Assembly (NCBI GenBank): GCA_016125095.1 | Contig: WGMK01000010.1 | Coordinates: forward strand, 502,149-539,474 | Source: Candidatus Hydrogenedens sp. | GTDB lineage: Bacteria > Hydrogenedentota > Hydrogenedentia > Hydrogenedentales > JAEUWI01 | Direction: 5' to 3' | Length of the DNA: 37,326 bases | Shown here: positions 25,409-35,989 of the stretch, in pieces | Position numbering within the stretch: position 1 is the stretch's first letter | Layout: each line of letters starts with the position of its first letter | The notes under the pieces: model-generated | The model's database searches: none | Told to the model about the DNA's origin: nothing | Seen by the model: only the letters and a program-made list of their open reading frames with translations | Program-made: the position numbers and the translations under genes

Positions 25409-26304
25409 GCGTCTTCTGCCTCGCGCGACGAAGGTGGAATTTCAATTTCCCGCGCCGTAAGCCAGCCCCAGGCGTAGCCGAAGGCGTAGGCCATATAGCC
25501 GCCGAAACGCATCCATTGGCCTTGCGCCAGCGCACCGAGCAGCCGGAAGGGATACCGCGCCATCCGCCAGGCCAGCGTCGTGCGCGGCTGGAAATCCGCG
25601 GCCTCCAGGCGCTCGTGCGTTTCGTAGACGGCGTCGGGCTGAAACTTGCGGGCATAGGCGGAGCCCGTGCCGTTGCGGAAATAGATGCGCAGCAGCGCGC
25701 GCCAGCCATCGGGCATGGGGTGATAGATGCGGCATTGCGGCGCCAGCACCACGCGGTAGCCCGCCTCGCGCAGCCGCACACGCAGGTCCGGGTCGAGTCC
25801 GCGCACCAAGTCCTCGCGCTCGCCGCCCACCGCGTCGAACACCGCCATGGGAAACGCGCAGCAGCCGTGACAGGCGAGGTCGCTGTCGGTGACGGCATCC
25901 ACCACGGGCGTGTTCAGCCGCGGAAACTGGAACGCCGCGCGCCGTTGAAACGGTGTCGCGCCCGGAGGCACCACGATGCTGGCGCCCGCCATGCCGATAC
26001 GCTCGTCCGCGTCCAAGGTAGCGATCAAGCGCTCCAGCGTCTCGGCATCGGCCAGTTCGCTGTCGTCGTCGAGAATTACGAGCACGCGGCCCAAGCTCTC
26101 GCGGCGCCCCTGATTGATGGCCCGGCCTTGCGGAAATACCCCGACCACCAACCGTACCTCGAAGTCCTGAAAGGTCTGCCGTTCGATGCTGGCCAGCAGG
26201 CGCGGCACGCAGCCGCCGCGGTGGCCATCGAGCGAGGGGATGACTATCGACACGCGCGGCGGTTCGGACGCATCGCGTCCACGCATCGCGGGTGTACTGC
26301 TCAC
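25405..26304 (-). CDS. Glycosyltransferase family 2
   Basis: A 299-residue GT-A fold transferase that adds a sugar to a growing polysaccharide at the inner face of the membrane. It starts RVSIVIPSLDG, with the nucleotide-sugar/metal site LDDDS at 78-82 and a region around GCCAFPMAVFDAVGG and GLDPDLRVRLREAGYRV that matches the acceptor side of GT2 enzymes. A hydrophobic stretch near the C-terminus (about 255-285) may be a membrane association helix. The start is taken as GTG at 26304 because it overlaps the preceding stop by 4 bases (GTGA), the same arrangement as at its own 3' end; ATG at 26286 is an alternative. Sugar specificity is unknown. Confidence 0.9.
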   Translation of the reverse strand: MSSTPAMRGRDASEPPRVSIVIPSLDGHRGGCVPRLLASIERQTFQDFEVRLVVGVFPQGRAINQGRRESLGRVLVILDDDSELADAETLERLIATLDADERIGMAGASIVVPPGATPFQRRAAFQFPRLNTPVVDAVTDSDLACHGCCAFPMAVFDAVGGEREDLVRGLDPDLRVRLREAGYRVVLAPQCRIYHPMPDGWRALLRIYFRNGTGSAYARKFQPDAVYETHERLEAADFQPRTTLAWRMARYPFRLLGALAQGQWMRFGGYMAYAFGYAWGWLTAREIEIPPSSREAEDA

Positions 26305-26918
26305 GGCGCGGGCTCGGGCTCCGCAGGGGCAGCGGGGGAAGCGGCGCCGAACCCGAACAATCCCGCCAGTTCGCGGTACCGGCTCAGCGTGGTGGTGACC
26401 GACGGATCCGTGCGGTGCGCCACGCGGATGGCCGGCGCCCCGGCCCAGACCTCGAGCGGTCCCACATCGCGGTTTACGATGCTGCCCGGCGCGATCACCG
26501 CGCCTTCGCCCACCGTCACCCCCGGCAGGACATACGTCGACGAGCCGATATAGGCGTTCGCCCCGATCCGGATGGGGCGGGTGTCGACCGGGGTATAGCG
26601 CCAATGCTGGTCAGTGCCGGTAAAGGTGTGGTTCGTATCTCGCAGCACCACGTAGGGCCCCAGATAAGCGCCGTTGCCGATTTCGACCGTGTCGTTCACC
26701 TGGAGCAGCACATAGTCCGAAATGAACACTTCATCGCCAATCCGGATGCTGCCGCCCTTGTGGGTACGCATACCGACGTTTCCGCCGATTTCGCACCGTG
26801 CGCCGATTTCGACGCGGCCCTTGATTTCGATATTGGCCCCGACAAAACGGGTGCCCGGGCCCACCTTGCGGCAGTGCCGGGCTATCCACCACGTATACAG
26901 GCGATCCGATAAAGACAT
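26301..26918 (-). CDS. Left-handed beta-helix acyltransferase
   Basis: A 205-residue hexapeptide-repeat transferase, likely an O- or N-acetyltransferase modifying a sugar of the polysaccharide. Repeats such as IEIKGRVEIGARCEIGG and IRIGANAYIGSSTYVLPG run from about 27 to 165. The loop DTNHTFTGTDQHW carries the likely catalytic histidine of the CatB/WcaF-like group. The start at 26918 (MSLSDRLYTWW) has GGGAG about 7 bases upstream; a longer frame to 27017 is not supported. It is the first gene of a three-gene polysaccharide operon. The C-terminus is a short low-complexity tail (PAAPAEPEPAP). Confidence 0.9.
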   Translation of the reverse strand: MSLSDRLYTWWIARHCRKVGPGTRFVGANIEIKGRVEIGARCEIGGNVGMRTHKGGSIRIGDEVFISDYVLLQVNDTVEIGNGAYLGPYVVLRDTNHTFTGTDQHWRYTPVDTRPIRIGANAYIGSSTYVLPGVTVGEGAVIAPGSIVNRDVGPLEVWAGAPAIRVAHRTDPSVTTTLSRYRELAGLFGFGAASPAAPAEPEPAP

Positions 26919-26938
26919 GTTCTGCTCCCGTGCCCGGT

Positions 26939-26968
26939 AGTGTATCCCAAGAAATCGCAGCCCGGCAA
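26939..26968 (-). promoter_or_regulatory. Candidate promoter of the polysaccharide operon
   Basis: On the minus strand TTGCCG (26963-26968) is followed 18 bases later by TACACT (26939-26944), about 20 bases upstream of the acyltransferase ATG. Both hexamers match the sigma-70 consensus in four positions or so. It is a reasonable guess only. Confidence 0.35.
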
Positions 26969-27028
26969 TCCGGGCGGCATGCGCCGGAATCCGTGCAACC
27001 ACAATCCGTGGTGACACCTTTTTTTAAC

Positions 27029-27057
27029 TTGCGCACATGGCTGGATCATGCTACCAT
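27029..27057 (+). promoter_or_regulatory. Candidate promoter of the rSAM-like/kinase operon
   Basis: TTGCGC (27029-27034) and TACCAT (27052-27057) are spaced by 17 bases in the locally AT-richer stretch between the divergent operons, about 205 bases before the plus-strand gene at 27263. The remaining leader, 27058-27262, shows no clear hairpin. GGGGAGG at 27246-27252 is the ribosome binding site. I looked for a sigma-54 (TGGCAC...TTGC) site here and saw none. Confidence 0.3.
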
Positions 27058-27262
27058 CGCAACTACATGTTGGGGATCAAATGATAAAGTCGATCTACAT
27101 ATGGTGTAGCGATTCGCTCCGCGCCGACTCCGGATGGAGTCAGGTTTGCCTGTCGTATCGGGCCCGCGCGGGTGCTATAAGTCTTGTATTCTGAGGCGTT
27201 ATTCGACCGTTGGGAGGCGTTCGATTGCGAAGGATTGGCGTAGCTGGGGAGGCTGACCGCCC

Positions 27263-28876
27263 ATGAATCGTTCCGTAGCGTTGCTCTACCTGCCCGGATT
27301 TCCGTGGCACCTGGAAGACGCCATGCCGCAGCGTGTGCTGGCGTCGTGCGCGTCGAATCTGGCGTGTGAAGGCATCACGCCGCTGGTGCTGGATTTTGGC
27401 ACCCCCGAAACGCTGGCCGCCCTGGAGTGCGGTCCGGCGGAATCGCCGACGCCGTACAGCCTGCACAGCGATGCGCTCGCCTACGACCTGGCCAAGCTCG
27501 CGCTGGCGCGGCTGCAAGACACCTTCCAGCCCGATATCGTGGCGCTGCAACTGGAACGTCGCAAGGACGTGCAGCCCGCGCGCGAGTTCGCGCGTCTCGC
27601 CAAGGTCTCCGGCCTCAAATGCCCCATCCTCCTCGTGGGTGCCTACGCGAGTTCCTACGGCGGCCTGCTGGTCGAGCATGAACTGGCCTTCGACGCGGCT
27701 GTCACCGAGGATCCCGAATTGACCTTGCCGGCATTCTCGGCCTGCCACACCGACCGCGATTCCTGGGCGGAAGTGCCGAATCTCGTGTTCTGCCGCGCGG
27801 GCAAGCGCATACGCACCCGCCGCGAATTGGTGAACCGGCTCGACCGGCTGGCGCCTCCGGATTACTCCGCGCGCTTCTACCCGGCGGTGGCCGACCGCCA
27901 GAAGCTGCTGCTGTTCGACATCGAGCAGACGCGCGGCGGCAATCGTTCTCTCCTCGGGCCGGTCGCCCCGTGGTCGGTGTCGCCCGTGCGGAAGAAATCG
28001 CCCAGCGTGGTGGCGCAGGAAATGGACCTGATACGCACGTCGAACGGCGGCGCGAATGCGTTTCATGTATCGGCGCCGACGGCCGATCAGGAATCCGTCG
28101 AGCACCTGTCCTACGAATTGCGCGGACGCGCCCGGACCCCTTTCTACAGCCGGCATTGCTCCATGGAATTGTTCGACGCGGTTACGCCGCAGGCGCTCCA
28201 CGCCTCGGGCTGCCGCACGGTTTCCTTCGATATCCCCACCGGCAGCCAGCGTTTGCTCGAGGACTTCTACGGGCTGAACCTCGGGGTCAGCCAAATCGAG
28301 CGCAACCTGCACCGATGCCAGCATGCCCAGCTGCACCGGGTAGTCAACCTGACGTTTCCCTGCCCGGCGGACGATCGACACACCTCGGCGGAGACCGTTC
28401 GCCTGGTGCAGCGGACTATGCCGGAGACGGTCAACCTCGCGCCGCCGGAGTTGCGTCCCGAATCGACTTGGCGCGAATGGCAGCAGACCTACGGCTTCCG
28501 CGTGGATGACGAGCGCTACACGCTCTGGGCGGCGGGCGAACGCGGCGGCGCGGCCTGGTCGGCCTACGGCCACCAGGTTCCTTACGGTATGACCGGTTGC
28601 GGCGTCGAGGATGCGCGCCGTGCCTATTGCGGTCTCGTTCGCGCCATCCACGAGACCAGCGTGCCCATGGGCCGCACGCCGAAAGAGGCGCTGCTCGCTT
28701 GGATGCTCGATCTCGACGAGTCGCCGGAGGAATTCGGCGTGATGCAGCGCCGCGTGCTCGATTCCTCGCGCACCGCGGCTACGCTCATCGAAGCCTTTAA
28801 CGCCTGTGCGGCGCTGCCGACGAACTCGATGGTGTTTCTGCCCTTCGTCCCCGAGCTTCGCGCGGTGGGGAACTAG
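27263..28876 (+). CDS. B12-binding/radical-SAM homologue lacking cluster cysteines
   Basis: A 537-residue protein with the architecture of cobalamin-dependent radical SAM enzymes but without the iron-sulfur motif. Residues about 1-190 look like the B12-binding Rossmann part (LLYLPGFPW, PDIVALQL, CPILLVGAYASSYGG, then DAAVTEDPELTLPAF at the usual GEGE position). Residues about 215-420 follow the radical SAM barrel pattern (EQTRGG at 221-226, then SPSVVAQEMDLIR, and GCRTVSFDIPTGSQRLLEDF with LGVSQIERNLHRC). Where CxxxCxxC should follow TRG the sequence is GNRSLLGP, so the three ligands are G226, L230 and P233. It therefore should not bind a [4Fe-4S] cluster there. It lies 4 bases before a ketosynthase gene. 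Its function is unknown; a non-radical or scaffold role is likely. Confidence 0.78.
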   Translation: MNRSVALLYLPGFPWHLEDAMPQRVLASCASNLACEGITPLVLDFGTPETLAALECGPAESPTPYSLHSDALAYDLAKLALARLQDTFQPDIVALQLERRKDVQPAREFARLAKVSGLKCPILLVGAYASSYGGLLVEHELAFDAAVTEDPELTLPAFSACHTDRDSWAEVPNLVFCRAGKRIRTRRELVNRLDRLAPPDYSARFYPAVADRQKLLLFDIEQTRGGNRSLLGPVAPWSVSPVRKKSPSVVAQEMDLIRTSNGGANAFHVSAPTADQESVEHLSYELRGRARTPFYSRHCSMELFDAVTPQALHASGCRTVSFDIPTGSQRLLEDFYGLNLGVSQIERNLHRCQHAQLHRVVNLTFPCPADDRHTSAETVRLVQRTMPETVNLAPPELRPESTWREWQQTYGFRVDDERYTLWAAGERGGAAWSAYGHQVPYGMTGCGVEDARRAYCGLVRAIHETSVPMGRTPKEALLAWMLDLDESPEEFGVMQRRVLDSSRTAATLIEAFNACAALPTNSMVFLPFVPELRAVGN

Positions 28877-28880
28877 ATCG

Positions 28881-30128
28881 ATGCGCGCGGCCGAACCAAT
28901 CGTCATCACCGGCATGGGGGTGCTCGCGTGCAATGGTATCGGGCGGGAAAACTTCTGGGACGCCCTCGCCGAGGGCAAGTCCGGCATCGGCCCGATTACC
29001 GCTTTCGACACAGAAGACTATAGCTGCCGCATCGGCGGTGAGCTCAAGGGCTTCGATCCGACCGACTACATGAAGGCAGGCGTGGCGCGGAATTGGCACC
29101 GCCATGTGCACCAGTCCGTGGCTGCGGCGCGGCTGGCCGTGCAGGATTCGGAATTGCAGTCCGCCGGATACAATCCGGAGCGCATGGCCGTATCCATCGG
29201 CACCAGTATCGGCGCGCCCAACGAGGCCTATCAGGGGCAGGTCGAGGCCTTCGAGTCCGGTGGCTACAAGCAAGTCAGCAAATACGCCTCGTCGGCGTTC
29301 TCCGGGCATTCGGCCACCGTGCACGTGTCCATCGATATTGGTCTCAAGGGACCGGCCATCACCATTTCGAGCGGCTGCTCGACCGGCCTCGACGTGCTCG
29401 CCTGGGGCGTAGAGCAGCTGCGCGCCGGACGCGCCGACGCCGCGGTGGTGGGGGCCACGGAGTCTCCGCTGTTCCCGATGTCCTTCGCCACGGGCTGCTC
29501 GCTCGGCGTGCTCTCCACGGCGAACGACGCGCCTGAGCAGGCGATGCGCCCCTTCAGCCGCGACAGCAACGGCATTGTGCTGAGCGAAGGCGCGGTCGTA
29601 CTCGTGCTTGAGCGGCTGAACGCCGCGAAGGCACGCGGCGCGAAGATATTCGCAGAGGTCGCGGGCAACGCCTCGTCGGCCGAGGCGCACAATCCGCTCA
29701 CGCTAGAGCGCACGGGCGAAGCGCTGGCGCGCGCCGTGTCGCAGGCCATGAACATGGCCGGAGTGGCGCCTTCCGAACTCGACCTGATCGCGGCGCATGG
29801 CGTCTCGCTGAAGCTCTACGATCGATCGGAAACCAACGCCTACAAGCGGGCGCTCGGCGAACACGCTTACCGCGTTCCCGTTTCGGCGGCGAAATCCATG
29901 GTGGGGCAGCCGTATTCGGTGGGCGGATTGATGGGCGTGGGTGCGGCGCTGATGTCCATCGAGCGCGGGTTGGTGAGTCCCACCATCAACTTGAACGCCG
30001 CAGACGATGAATGCGATTTAGACTATGTACCCAATGCGGCAAGGCGGAACAAGGTGGACACGGTGCTTGTTTCCTCGATGTGTTTCGGTGGAACGCACTC
30101 CGCGGCAGTATTGAGATCGCTGAATTAA
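28881..30128 (+). CDS. Beta-ketoacyl-ACP synthase-like protein, Cys-His-Gln
   Basis: A 415-residue thiolase-fold protein of the FabF/type II polyketide ketosynthase group, which extend acyl chains by decarboxylative condensation. It starts IVITGMGVLACNGIG. The nucleophile is C166 in SSGCSTGLD, the first histidine is H306 in AAHGVSLKLYDRSE (where HGTGT is usual), and the second catalytic position, normally H in KSMxGH, is Q343 in KSMVGQPYSVGG. The C-terminal SSMCFGGTHSA is normal (FGFGGTN is usual). It begins 4 bases after the radical-SAM-like gene, so coupling is likely. No acyl carrier protein, reductase or dehydratase gene is present in the window. It may have altered decarboxylation or a chain-length-factor-like role. 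Confidence 0.88.
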   Translation: MRAAEPIVITGMGVLACNGIGRENFWDALAEGKSGIGPITAFDTEDYSCRIGGELKGFDPTDYMKAGVARNWHRHVHQSVAAARLAVQDSELQSAGYNPERMAVSIGTSIGAPNEAYQGQVEAFESGGYKQVSKYASSAFSGHSATVHVSIDIGLKGPAITISSGCSTGLDVLAWGVEQLRAGRADAAVVGATESPLFPMSFATGCSLGVLSTANDAPEQAMRPFSRDSNGIVLSEGAVVLVLERLNAAKARGAKIFAEVAGNASSAEAHNPLTLERTGEALARAVSQAMNMAGVAPSELDLIAAHGVSLKLYDRSETNAYKRALGEHAYRVPVSAAKSMVGQPYSVGGLMGVGAALMSIERGLVSPTINLNAADDECDLDYVPNAARRNKVDTVLVSSMCFGGTHSAAVLRSLN

Positions 30129-30135
30129 ACACGGG

Positions 30136-32673
30136 GTGGTCGTGCAGGGATTCTCGATAAATACGGACATTTACCTGGCCAGCGTGCTCCTGCTGATTTC
30201 GATCTGCTCGAGCCTGGGGCTGGGGGCCGTGGTGCTGCACAGCAATGCAGGCCGGCGCGCGCACCGCGTATTCGCCGTGCTGATGCTCAATCTCGCCCTT
30301 TGGGGCATGGGCGTTTTCTGCATCATCCATTGCCCGACCGAGGCTTGGGCCGCGTTCGCTATTCACGCTACCTTCATCGTGGCCTGCTTTCTACCGGCCA
30401 ATTTCCTTTGGTTCGTGTCGGAGTTTCCGCGCAGGCGCTCCGCGCATCTCCGCACCACGCTGGTGGTGCTCTACCTCGCCGGCATCGCGCTGGCCGGGCT
30501 GAGCTTTACCTCCGGCTATCTGAAGCACGTCACCATCTCCGCGAATCAACCCCCGATTGCCGCCTATGGTCCCGTGTTCAACGCCTATCCGGTGCTGGTG
30601 CTGGTGGCGATGGGGGCCACGCTCTACGACCTGCTGGCCAAGCTGCGGCGCGCGCGCGGCATCGAGCGGCGGCAGGTGCAATATGTGCTGGTCGGCATCT
30701 TCGCGTGCACGGGTGCCGCCACGGCCACCAACGTCGTTGCCCCGGTACTCGGACTTACCTCGACCGAGATTTACGGCCCCTGCTTCGTCGTCATCATGGC
30801 GGGTTTCTTCACCTATGCCATGGTGCGCTACCACCTGCTCGACGTGTGGATCCTCTTCTCGCGCGCCACGGTATACGGCATCGTCATGGTTTTCGTTACG
30901 GTGGCCTTTATGGGCTCCGTGTCGCTCGTGCACTGGATATCGCTCAGCTACAGCGTACAGGGCAGCCTCTTGTCTTCCGCCCTGGCCTCCGTGCTCGTCG
31001 TGTTCCTGGCGCAGCCGCTCAAGGAGCGCGCGCAACTCGTGCTCGACCGGCTGCTGCTGCACCGGCACTACGACGCCGCCATGCTGATCGAGCGCGTGAC
31101 TCGCCGGTCGGCGGCCCTCGTGCAACTCGATTCGGTGCTGGACGGTGCCGCGCGCGAGCTTGCCAATGCCATGGGTGCCACGCGCGTGTGGTTTCTGCTG
31201 GCCGACGAGGACGAAGAGGCCCTGCTCGAGGAATCCTACTCGCTCCCTGCGGAACGGTCGCTCGGCCTGACCCTCGATGAACGCCTGGCGCTGTATCGCG
31301 TGCTGGATGCTTCGCACCAATCCTGTGTGCCGCTAGACCGCGACGCGCACCGCGGCGGCACCAGCGAACAGCTTTTGGTGCAGCCCGCCCTGCGCGCCCG
31401 CCGGGCCGTCATGCTTGTGCCCTTGCGGGGCGGCTCGGGAATCGCCGGCGCGCTCGTATTGGGAGAAAAAGACACGCACGACATGTACGACCAGGACGAC
31501 GTGCGCGTATTCCGCGCCGTCGCCGGGCCGCTGGCCACGGCTATCGAAAACGCCAGGCTGTACGAGCGCCTCGAAAAACTGAACATTCGGCTCGAACGAA
31601 TCATGGGCGGCATGCGCGCGGGCGTGGTGGCGGTGGACGGAGCCGGCAAGGTGACCACCGTAAACGGCGAGGCACAGGTGCTGCTCGGTCCCGTGCGGCC
31701 CGGCGACCCGATGGAGCGTCTGGATCCGAAATTGAGCGCGCTGCTGCACGAGACCCTCGAGGGCCGTCGCGGCATCAGCGACGTCGAGTCCGTCATCACC
31801 ACGCCCGAGGACGAAAAGATTCCCGTGGCCATGAGTTCGTCCTACCTGGCGACCGGCGGCGACGAGAGCGTCGGCGCGATGGTGCTGATTTTCAACATGA
31901 CCCAGATCAAGCTGTTGGAATCGAGCGTGCAGCGGGCGGACCGCCTGACCTCCATCGGCACGATGGCGGCCGGCATGGCGCACGAAATCAAGAACCCATT
32001 GCAAAGTATCAAGACTTTCACGCAATTGCTGCAGAAGCGCTACGATGATCCGGACTTCCGGAAGACCTTCAGCGAGGTGGTGCCCCCCGAGGTGCAGCGT
32101 ATCGACGATATCGTGACGCAGCTGCTCGATTTCGCGCGCCCGAAGCCCACGCAGTTCGAGCCGCAGAATCTGCACGCCATCATTTCCGACGTGCTGGCGC
32201 TGGTGGCGAACCAGCTGAGCAAGGCCGATATCGACCTCGTGTTGCGCCTGCCCGAGGAAAGCCCGCCGGTGAAGGGCGACAACCACCAGCTCAAGCAGGT
32301 GTTTCTCAATCTGTTCCTGAACGCCATTGAGGCCATGCAAGGCCGCGAATCCCGCCGCCTGCACGTGCGCGTCACCTATGGATTCGGGCGCGTGGGAATT
32401 GCCGGGAGAACCGATGTGGTCGAGAGCCCATGCGTCCGTGTAACCGTTACCGACACCGGCTGCGGCATCCCGCCCGCCGACCTGCCGCAGTTGTTCAATC
32501 CTTTCTTCACGACCAAGGCCGACGGAAGCGGCCTTGGTCTCAGCGTGGTGCACAAGATCGTTGAAGAGCACGGCGGCGAAATCAACGTGACCAGCGAGCA
32601 GGGCGTCGGCACCACATTTTTCGTGGTGCTGCCGCTGGCTGGCTCGACCGCGCCGCAGGAGGCAGTACGCTAA
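30136..32673 (+). CDS. Multi-TM sensor histidine kinase (PrsK-like)
   Basis: An 845-residue membrane sensor kinase. The first 300 residues hold about nine hydrophobic helices (for example 15-35, 45-63, 73-94, 108-124, 148-167, 212-232, 243-270 and 277-294), like the histidine-kinase N-terminal membrane region of PrsK. A GAF domain (about 330-480), a PAS domain (about 490-600), a HisKA domain with H616 in MAHEIKNPLQS and an HATPase domain (NLFLNAIEAM, DTGCGIP, GSGLGLSVVHKI) follow. The start is GTG at 30136 or GTG at 30142, 7 to 13 bases after the ketosynthase stop. PrsK-type kinases accompany exosortase and exopolysaccharide genes, an inference here from domain layout. It overlaps the next kinase gene by one base (TAATG). 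Confidence 0.9.
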   Translation: MVVQGFSINTDIYLASVLLLISICSSLGLGAVVLHSNAGRRAHRVFAVLMLNLALWGMGVFCIIHCPTEAWAAFAIHATFIVACFLPANFLWFVSEFPRRRSAHLRTTLVVLYLAGIALAGLSFTSGYLKHVTISANQPPIAAYGPVFNAYPVLVLVAMGATLYDLLAKLRRARGIERRQVQYVLVGIFACTGAATATNVVAPVLGLTSTEIYGPCFVVIMAGFFTYAMVRYHLLDVWILFSRATVYGIVMVFVTVAFMGSVSLVHWISLSYSVQGSLLSSALASVLVVFLAQPLKERAQLVLDRLLLHRHYDAAMLIERVTRRSAALVQLDSVLDGAARELANAMGATRVWFLLADEDEEALLEESYSLPAERSLGLTLDERLALYRVLDASHQSCVPLDRDAHRGGTSEQLLVQPALRARRAVMLVPLRGGSGIAGALVLGEKDTHDMYDQDDVRVFRAVAGPLATAIENARLYERLEKLNIRLERIMGGMRAGVVAVDGAGKVTTVNGEAQVLLGPVRPGDPMERLDPKLSALLHETLEGRRGISDVESVITTPEDEKIPVAMSSSYLATGGDESVGAMVLIFNMTQIKLLESSVQRADRLTSIGTMAAGMAHEIKNPLQSIKTFTQLLQKRYDDPDFRKTFSEVVPPEVQRIDDIVTQLLDFARPKPTQFEPQNLHAIISDVLALVANQLSKADIDLVLRLPEESPPVKGDNHQLKQVFLNLFLNAIEAMQGRESRRLHVRVTYGFGRVGIAGRTDVVESPCVRVTVTDTGCGIPPADLPQLFNPFFTTKADGSGLGLSVVHKIVEEHGGEINVTSEQGVGTTFFVVLPLAGSTAPQEAVR

Positions 32674-34578
32674 TGCAAGTGGTCTTACTCGTATCCGGAG
32701 ACGCGTCGCTTGGCGAAAGCCTGCGCGGCATGCTGGGCGATGCCGCCGTGGTGCCGCGTCAGCCCGATGTCGACCATGCCTGCGCGCGACTTCAATCGCT
32801 TCGTCCCGATGCCATCGCCTACGACGCCGGTCATTCGCTGGACACCTCGGGGCTGGCGCGCCTGCGCGCCGCTGCGGGTCCCGCCCCGATCGGTGTATTG
32901 ACCTCGCGCGACGACGCGCTGGCCGAGGCGTCGTTTCTCCGTGCAGGCGCGGCGCTCGTGCTGCGCAAGCCCTTCGGCGAATCGGACGCCCGCGCGCTGC
33001 TGGAAAACCGGGACTCGAATAGCCTCAGTGTCGCCGTGAACGGAGCCGGCGCAGTTGATCACCTGCAGCCTGATCTCTACGCCCGCGCCCTGCGCTGGTT
33101 CGCGGGCGGCCTGATGGAAGCGCACGACGAAATCGCCTTCTGCCACGAGTTTCTCCGCGCGATTGACGACCTGGTTAATCCGCTGCGCTGCGGCATGGTG
33201 CTCGACATCAATGGCGTGGCCACGCTGGCGGCCCAGCGCGGCCTGCGTCCCGATGTGGTGGAGTGCTGGGAAACGCCGCATCAGCGGCGGCTGCTGGCGA
33301 CCATGAGCATTCATCCCGCCGCCGCCTGGCGCGGCAACGATGCCCGGCCCGATGTGGTGCGGGTGATGGATCTGCTCGACCTCGAGGCGATCATTCCCGT
33401 ACTGCGCCACGGCGAGGCGGGGGCGGTGCTCCTGCTCGGCGGACCCGGCTCGGGCAGCGTCTATCCGGCCGCCACGCGCGAGCTGGTGACCCTGATGGCG
33501 CGCATGGCGTCGCGCCGTCTCGAGGAATGCCGCGCCATGGAACACGGCCGCCTCGAGGGCGCGCTGCTGAACGAGGCCCTGGCCGAGGCGCCCGTGGGCC
33601 TCATCGTGCTCGATGCGCGTCACACGGTGGTGGCATCGAACGCGACGGCGCGCGAACTGCTGGATCTCGGGCCGCAGGATGCGGCGGGTCTGCCCCTGCA
33701 GCGGCTGGGGTCGCGGCTGGCGGATTTGGTGCTGGGCATGAACGGACACAAGGTGAGCGAGCGGCGGCGCATGCGGCGGCCCGCGGCCTCGGGAGAAATC
33801 GAGGCGCAAGTGGCCGTGCTGCCCGACGGCGGCCGCGTCATCGCGTTGCAGTCCGCGCCCGAACTCGAGCTGCCGGCCGAGGAGGCGGGCAAGCAGGAAT
33901 TCTGGCGGCATGTGGCCGAGCGCGTCGCCCAGGAAATCAAGAACCCGATGGTGGCGGTCAATACCTTCGCGCAGTTGCTGCCGCGGAAATACGATTCCGC
34001 CGACTTCCGCGAGACCTTCAGCCGGGTGGTGCAGGATGAAGTCGCTCGTATTAATCGAGTGGTCGAAACCCTGTTCCGCTACGCCGAGGAGCCGCGCCTG
34101 AACTGCGAGCCGCAGGACGTAAACCTGACGGTGCGCGAGGCGCTGGACGACCTGGTCCGTAAATTACCGCCGGAAAAACTCGATATCAGCGCGGCCTTGT
34201 CTTCTGAGCCGTTATCGGCGAACATAGATACGGATGCATTCCACCGTGTGATGGAAGCGATCATGCAGAACGCGGTGGACGCCACCCCGGACGGCGGGCG
34301 GGTGAAGGTGGAGACGGCGCAGACGCCGGCCGGTATCGAGATTCGGGTGGAAGACGGCGGCAAGGGCATCGAGTCGCTCGATGCGCGCCGCGTGTTCGAC
34401 CCCTTCTACAGCACGAAAGAGCAAGGCATGGGCATGGGACTCGCCCTGGCGGAAAAGCTGATGCGGGCCCACGCCGGCAGTATCGACGTAGAACGGACGG
34501 CGAGCGGCGCCGGGCAGCGGTTTGTGGTGCGGCTGCCCGCATTGCCCGCCGTGGCGGCTGCGGCCGGAGGTATGCGGT

Positions 34579-34601
<23 letters not shown>
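32673..34601 (+). CDS. Histidine kinase homologue lacking phospho-acceptor His
   Basis: A 642-residue cytoplasmic protein. Residues 1-115 form a receiver-like domain (aspartate in RPDAIAYDAGHS, lysine in LVLRKPF). A GAF-like region (about 140-285) and a PAS-like region (about 295-395) follow. The HisKA-like helix reads RVAQEIKNPMVAVNTFAQLL, with Q420 exactly where the active-site histidine of HEIKNP should be. The HATPase domain is largely intact (MQNAVDATPDGG, EDGGKGIE, GMGMGLALAEKL). It shares an unusual run with the preceding kinase (EIKNP, then TFxQLL, KYD or RYD, DFRxTFS, EVxRI), so the two HisKA regions probably arose by duplication. It probably acts as a modulator or scaffold. The next gene starts inside its last 23 bases. 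Confidence 0.88.
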
Positions 34602-35967
<1,366 letters not shown>

Positions 35968-35989
35968 GGGGGCGGGGGAGGCAATAGAT

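Noticed and set aside
27263..28876. Pseudogene by loss of the radical SAM cysteines
   Set aside because: The frame is uninterrupted, other fold motifs are well kept, and it is tightly coupled to the next gene. A maintained variant is more likely.
27140..29011. 623-residue open frame on the minus strand
   Set aside because: It lies opposite the radical-SAM-like gene and contains no recognisable domain.
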